Assembly: GCA_932521035.1 (NCBI GenBank)
Contig: OW051494.1
Coordinates: 9,348,001 to 9,412,000 of the forward strand
Length of the DNA: 64,000 nucleotides
DNA from: Oscheius dolichura
Taxonomy: Eukaryota > Nematoda > Chromadorea > Rhabditida > Rhabditidae
Reading direction: 5' to 3'
In this document: positions 60,484 through 64,000 of the stretch, piece by piece
Numbering within the stretch: the first letter of the stretch is position 1
Layout of the letters: each line of letters opens with the position of its first letter
Program-made: the position numbers and the translations under genes
Notes under the pieces: model-generated
The model's input: only the letters and a program-made list of their open reading frames with translations
Databases searched by the model: none
What the model was told of the DNA's origin: nothing

Positions 60484-60776
60484 AAATTCTTGGGCAAATA
60501 GTCTTCCAAACTCGGAAGTGTTGCAAAATTCCAATGACCTCGGCAAATATCTCAGAAGTCGCGCCTGTTCAGCTTCCAGGAGATGAGGAAGCTATCATGG
60601 ATGACTATTACGGAGGAGAGGAGGTGGAGGGACCCTACAATACCCTTGAGAAGAAGTTGGAACGACTGGAGCAGTACAAAAATCAAGAATCCGGTCAGAC
60701 AACTCTAGATGAAGCGTACTCCGTTGCTCCTGTTACGGGAAAACAAGAATCACATGACGAAAACTCTGTTGGTTAA
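60484..60776 (+). CDS. Small acidic protein Q2 (module of the P family)
   Basis: Paralog of Q1, behind TTTTTTTCAG. An 80-residue frame from ATG 60534: MTSANISEVAPVQLPGDEEA, DDYYGGEEVEGPYNTLEKKL, ending SHDENSVG-stop at 60774-60776. The frame is open upstream through FQTRKCCKIP as in Q1. The strict conservation of GDEEAIMDD and EEVEGPYNTLEKKLERLEQ between Q1 and Q2, with looser ends, suggests selection on this segment. Confidence 0.6.
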
Positions 60777-60856
60777 TAAATTATGTTAACCGAACTGGTA
60801 CACTGCTTTAAAATGGATCGGACTCGCTCAAGAAAGATATAAGAACAACTTTATAT

Positions 60857-61003
60857 CTATAGTCCGTTTCCAACGGATATGTCACGAGAGTTAAAGGTCT
60901 GTCGCACCTCCGCTATGGGACCAGCCTTCTTTCGACATGGTCCCACAACGGAGATGCGCCGCGAAATTTGACCTCGTAGCATATCCGTTGGAAACGGACT
61001 ATA
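60857..61003. repeat. TATAG-ended palindromic MITE (family V)
   Basis: TATAGTCCGTTTCCAACGGA on the left and ATCCGTTGGAAACGGACTATA on the right, with inner inverted CTCCGCTATGGGACCAG. TA flanks both ends. Another copy at 63798-63923 and a half at 54463-54556. Confidence 0.85.
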
Positions 61004-61040
61004 CATTTCGTTACAAACAATCCAAGCGGGACACTTCCAT

Positions 61041-63754
61041 TTAAACCTTTCTAGTGATCATCTTCTCTTCAGCTATGCGCTCTTCCACGAAAAATACGGT
61101 AGTAATGGTTCGCACGGGACGGCTGTCTGCTATTTCGGGATTGGGACGGTATAGCTGAGTTGACGGGCAAACGACCATTACTACCGTGCTATCCTGGATG
61201 TCCTTTACTTCGAAAAAGACCTGCAGTTTTCCATCTCTTTTATTTCCATTTATTCCTTCTCCCAAGAAATTGTCATCAGAAATGTTGTCCAGTAGATATT
61301 CGTAAATCATCATCTCGAGGTCCCACAACGCTAAAAAATCTATACTTGCTAAAAATAAAGTTAAAACATGGTTTTGGGGATACTGGGCAAACGCCCAATT
61401 TCGGGTGCGCCTGTTTTTGAGCGTAGATGGGAGTGTCGGGTGTTTGTGTTCGTATATCGGCTATTTCTTGGTTCATTTCAAAAATTCCAAGATCAAGTTC
61501 GAGAGCACGTCAAGACGATTCTAATGAACACAGTCACATCTCAACCGCCCCGACAAGAGCAATCTGTAGCCCCATAAACTTTGACGGAGGATAGGCTACG
61601 TAACGCAGCCGCGCCCGGGCGTTAGCTCATGTAAGGGGATACTGTATGGTTTTCCAGATAACTAGCAAAGAATTTATGGTGTTTTACCTGCTTTGTCATT
61701 ATCGCTCAATGTAGGCAGCTTTTCCCTAAAATCCTGATAAAGCTTCTTAGATTTGTTCCGCTTTCTTTCTCCTTCTATATCATTGAGATCCGTTTGGATA
61801 GAATGGATGTTTTGAACTAGAGCAGAATAGTTAGGAATGACTTTTCCCCAGTGACTGCTGTGACGAAGGAGCGAGTGTAGCAAGCCCTGTTGGACTTCGT
61901 TTGTTAGAACCGCTCCCTGAATTTCAAAAATGTCAATCGTTAAACCAACCGTACCGTATAATTAAATGAAAACGGCATTGCAACGGGTAACAGTTGGAAT
62001 CGGCTCAGCTCTGTACTTTTATCAGTACTGCTACTGTCATTAGGGTCCAGAGAGTCTTGGATAAGCATTTTTGCTTCCTCCGCTGTGAGAGTATCCGCAC
62101 AGTTGACGGCATCAGCCAGATCTTTGCCTGGTTCCTGTTCTTTGAGCTCCTTCAATTTATCCATTTTCTCTTCATTTGTGCTACAAGGTCCAGCCTCTTC
62201 ATCGCTGTCATAATAATCGGATAGTATACTGTCCCATTGTCTGAAGACATTCGATAAGGGCAAGAGAAAGTGAAACCTCCACAGTTCCGAGTCATAGTCT
62301 TCCCAGTCGGATTCGTCCTCCTCATTCTCTTCACAGTCTCTTTCATTGTGCTGGGGAGTACTGCTACGAGCAGAACTTGTCTCAAGAATATTCCTCGCAG
62401 GGGAATTTTTAATTGTTGCATATACTCCTTGAGGCTTTCCTGTTATTAGGGTTCCAGCGATATCATAAGCTACTCCTGCGCCGATACCAGCAAACATAGA
62501 CTGGATTCCTGACATTTGTTTTATTCTTATAAAATTATAGCCTAATAGTACCCTTATGGTCCTTATAAGCCACAGCTCCGCTTATAATAATAACGGTAAA
62601 GCGGGTGGCACCATTCAGCGCTTCGTCGCCATGCTTTTTATCCCCAAGGGCGTAGTGTGTAAGACCTGAAATACAGTAGCCTGTAAAAAATGAGCCTCTT
62701 CTGCCATTCTTTTATATTAATAGGTACTCAGATTCCCTGCACCCGTAAAGTCTCGTCAGTGTGCTCGTCATTATTCAAAACAAATACAAAACTCGGCTTA
62801 CTTTTAGCCGGTCGATGAAATGTTTCGCGCCATATTTGGGCTTGTATCTCGCTCGTTTATGGATCATTTCTAAAAATTCAAGGAGTACCTCGGAGAGAAG
62901 ATCAAGACAGCTTTAGCAGACTTATGCCCAGCTCAATAAGTCTTACATGAAATTTCCTATGAACACAAACGTGTGAAAAAGCTGAAATATCAACATTTAC
63001 CTTTATAAGAAATTTGAGGTAAGACCTGTTGAACTTAAAATAAGTTTACTAGGACCGCCTTGATCTGCCCTCCAAGGTACACCTTGAATTTTTAGAAATG
63101 TTCCAAAAACCAACGCAGTACAAGCACAAATATGGCGCGGAACATTTCACCGACCGACTAAAAATAAGTAGAAACTCTGCCGCCTTTGTCCTGCCGAGAC
63201 TTTACGGGTGCAGGGGATCGGACTATCAGCTACCGAATCGTGGGGCGACCTTACCTTTCACATGGCCAACAATGGGTGTCCCATTGGCTACAGCATTCAA
63301 AGTTCCCAGGAATCGTTTTTGAGTTTCCACTGCTCCTGTTGTATCTCCTGATACCAGCTGCCCCAGGGAGATAACTTGAGAAATCCCTGGGCATTCGTGT
63401 AGAAAGTTATCCTGTGTTTTTCGAGCCCGCCCAAAATCTCCACTGATACACATAATGAGGGATAAAAGCTGTGAGACAACCGGAACGCCCTCCACTCCAG
63501 GCATAACCTGTAAAAATGAACCTTGAATTAACTTTTAACACGGCCCCGCAAAGCCCAGTGAAGAAGGGGAGAATAAAACCATATCTGTAGTAGAAGGTAC
63601 GATGAGAAAAGTGAAGTCTTTGGCTTGCATGGGCATCATCATACCCTCCCATTTTTTATAACTATCATAAAGTCACAGTTCCGGCCATGACAAGTTCTTC
63701 CGACTATTTACTCACCGGCATTTCGTCAGGCATTTTATGAGACTAAAGGATACC
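61041..63754 (-). CDS. Nematode-type family protein P2, unknown function
   Basis: Exons 63716-63733 (MPDEMP), 63255-63507, 62552-62665, 61955-62508, 61688-61916, 61041-61330, all in frame, 485 residues. The mRNA start is probably an SL acceptor TTTGCAG at about 63755. Repeats GDFGRARKTQDNFLHECPGI and GDTTGAVETQKRFLGTLNAV match P1. The third large exon diverges: after KPQGVYATI it is acidic (EENEEDESDWEDYDSELW), then the Q-like module (LSDYYDSDEEAGPCSTNEEK). The C-terminal parts (QQGLLHSLLRHSSHWGKV; LQVFFEVKDIQDSTVVMVV; RTITTVFFVEE) match P1. No catalytic motif or membrane segment is evident. Confidence 0.75.
61370..61640. mobile_element. Family H MITE, partial, in P2 last intron
   Basis: GGGCAAACGCCCAATTTCGG, GTGTTTGTGTTCGTATATCG and AGCACGTCAAGACGATTC; ends GCGCCCGGGCGTTAGCTCATGTAAG. 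One arm and worn termini. P1 carries an intact family H element in the same intron. Confidence 0.75.
62731..63225. mobile_element. Long M1 element in P2 intron
   Basis: M1 termini (CCCTGCACCCGTAAAGTCTC at 62738 and GACTTTACGGGTGCAGGGGA at 63197) enclose about 450 bp that is itself a foldback (AGTCGGTCGGTGAAATGTTC...). About four times longer than the other M1 copies. Confidence 0.8.
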
Positions 63755-64000
63755 TGCAAAGACGTCTTCAGATGTAAATCTGAACTTCACTTGGTTATAT
63801 AGTCCATTTCTTCGGTGGACTCAAATTTGACAGCGCGTCTCCGCTATGGGGCCAGGCTTGAAAGCTTCCAGGTCCCTTAGCGGAAAGGGGTTTCCGAGGA
63901 ATATCCGTTGGAAATGGGCTATAACAAACGAGACATGTTTCCTCAGCAAATATTGAGTCCTTGTTTTGAGAGTAGACTCAAAAAATTGGGTATTCTTTCC
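63755..64000. other. Upstream flank of P2 with a family V MITE
   Basis: 63798-63923 is a palindromic element (TATAGTCCATTTCTTCGG...TCCGTTGGAAATGGGCTATA) close to the presumed P2 promoter. No other feature to the window end. Confidence 0.6.

Overview
The window is nuclear DNA from a nematode. Twelve genes carry an identical copy of the canonical 22-nt nematode SL1 spliced-leader exon, each followed by a GT splice donor, an Sm site (AATTTTGG) and a 3' stem-loop. Protein genes are broken by short introns ending in TTTTCAG-like acceptors, and several start codons sit just behind such an acceptor, as expected for trans-splicing. The species cannot be named from sequence alone. No CRISPR, operon or other bacterial architecture is present.

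Layout. 0-11.3 kb: two members of a small four-helix membrane family (343-744, 2044-2505; a third at 38.4-39.7 kb), two paralogous secreted Cys-rich genes on the minus strand (2934-3611, 8916-9525) sharing a duplicated promoter block, a secreted helical protein (3826-4785), a membrane-anchored Kelch gene whose first coding exon is interrupted by a TA-flanked transposon (5900-7787), the SAGA/TREX-2 subunit ENY2 (8265-8827) and a decayed MULE transposase (about 10440-11290). 11.3-18.6 kb: six SL1 RNA genes in repeated units, interleaved with chromodomain (HP1-like) pseudogenes on the opposite strand. 18.9-33.8 kb: two tandem paralogous receptor tyrosine kinases with CUB-like ectodomains, whose introns are loaded with at least four families of non-autonomous DNA transposons. 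34-41.4 kb: five more SL1 RNA genes and several small genes. 41.7-45.2 kb: small membrane and secreted genes, including a glycine/threonine-rich protein with a galectin-like C-terminal domain. 46-51.8 kb: an F-box cluster with one intact gene and two decaying copies. 52.1-52.9 kb: one inverted SL1 unit. 53-64 kb: a nematode-type family of unknown function (P1, P2 and a fragment P3), with two opposite-strand small genes (Q1, Q2) that look like free-standing copies of one module of P1/P2.

Functionally the region mixes a core component (SL1 RNA, the donor for mRNA trans-splicing), one conserved nuclear gene (ENY2) and fast-evolving, lineage-expanded families (RTK, F-box, P family, Cys-rich secreted proteins). 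Transposon insertions with clear target-site duplications (TA, TTAA, 8 bp) can be dated against paralogs, and several lie within a few bases of splice sites or inside coding sequence. Exon models were made by hand from splice consensus, reading-frame continuity and paralog comparison; no transcript or database evidence was available.
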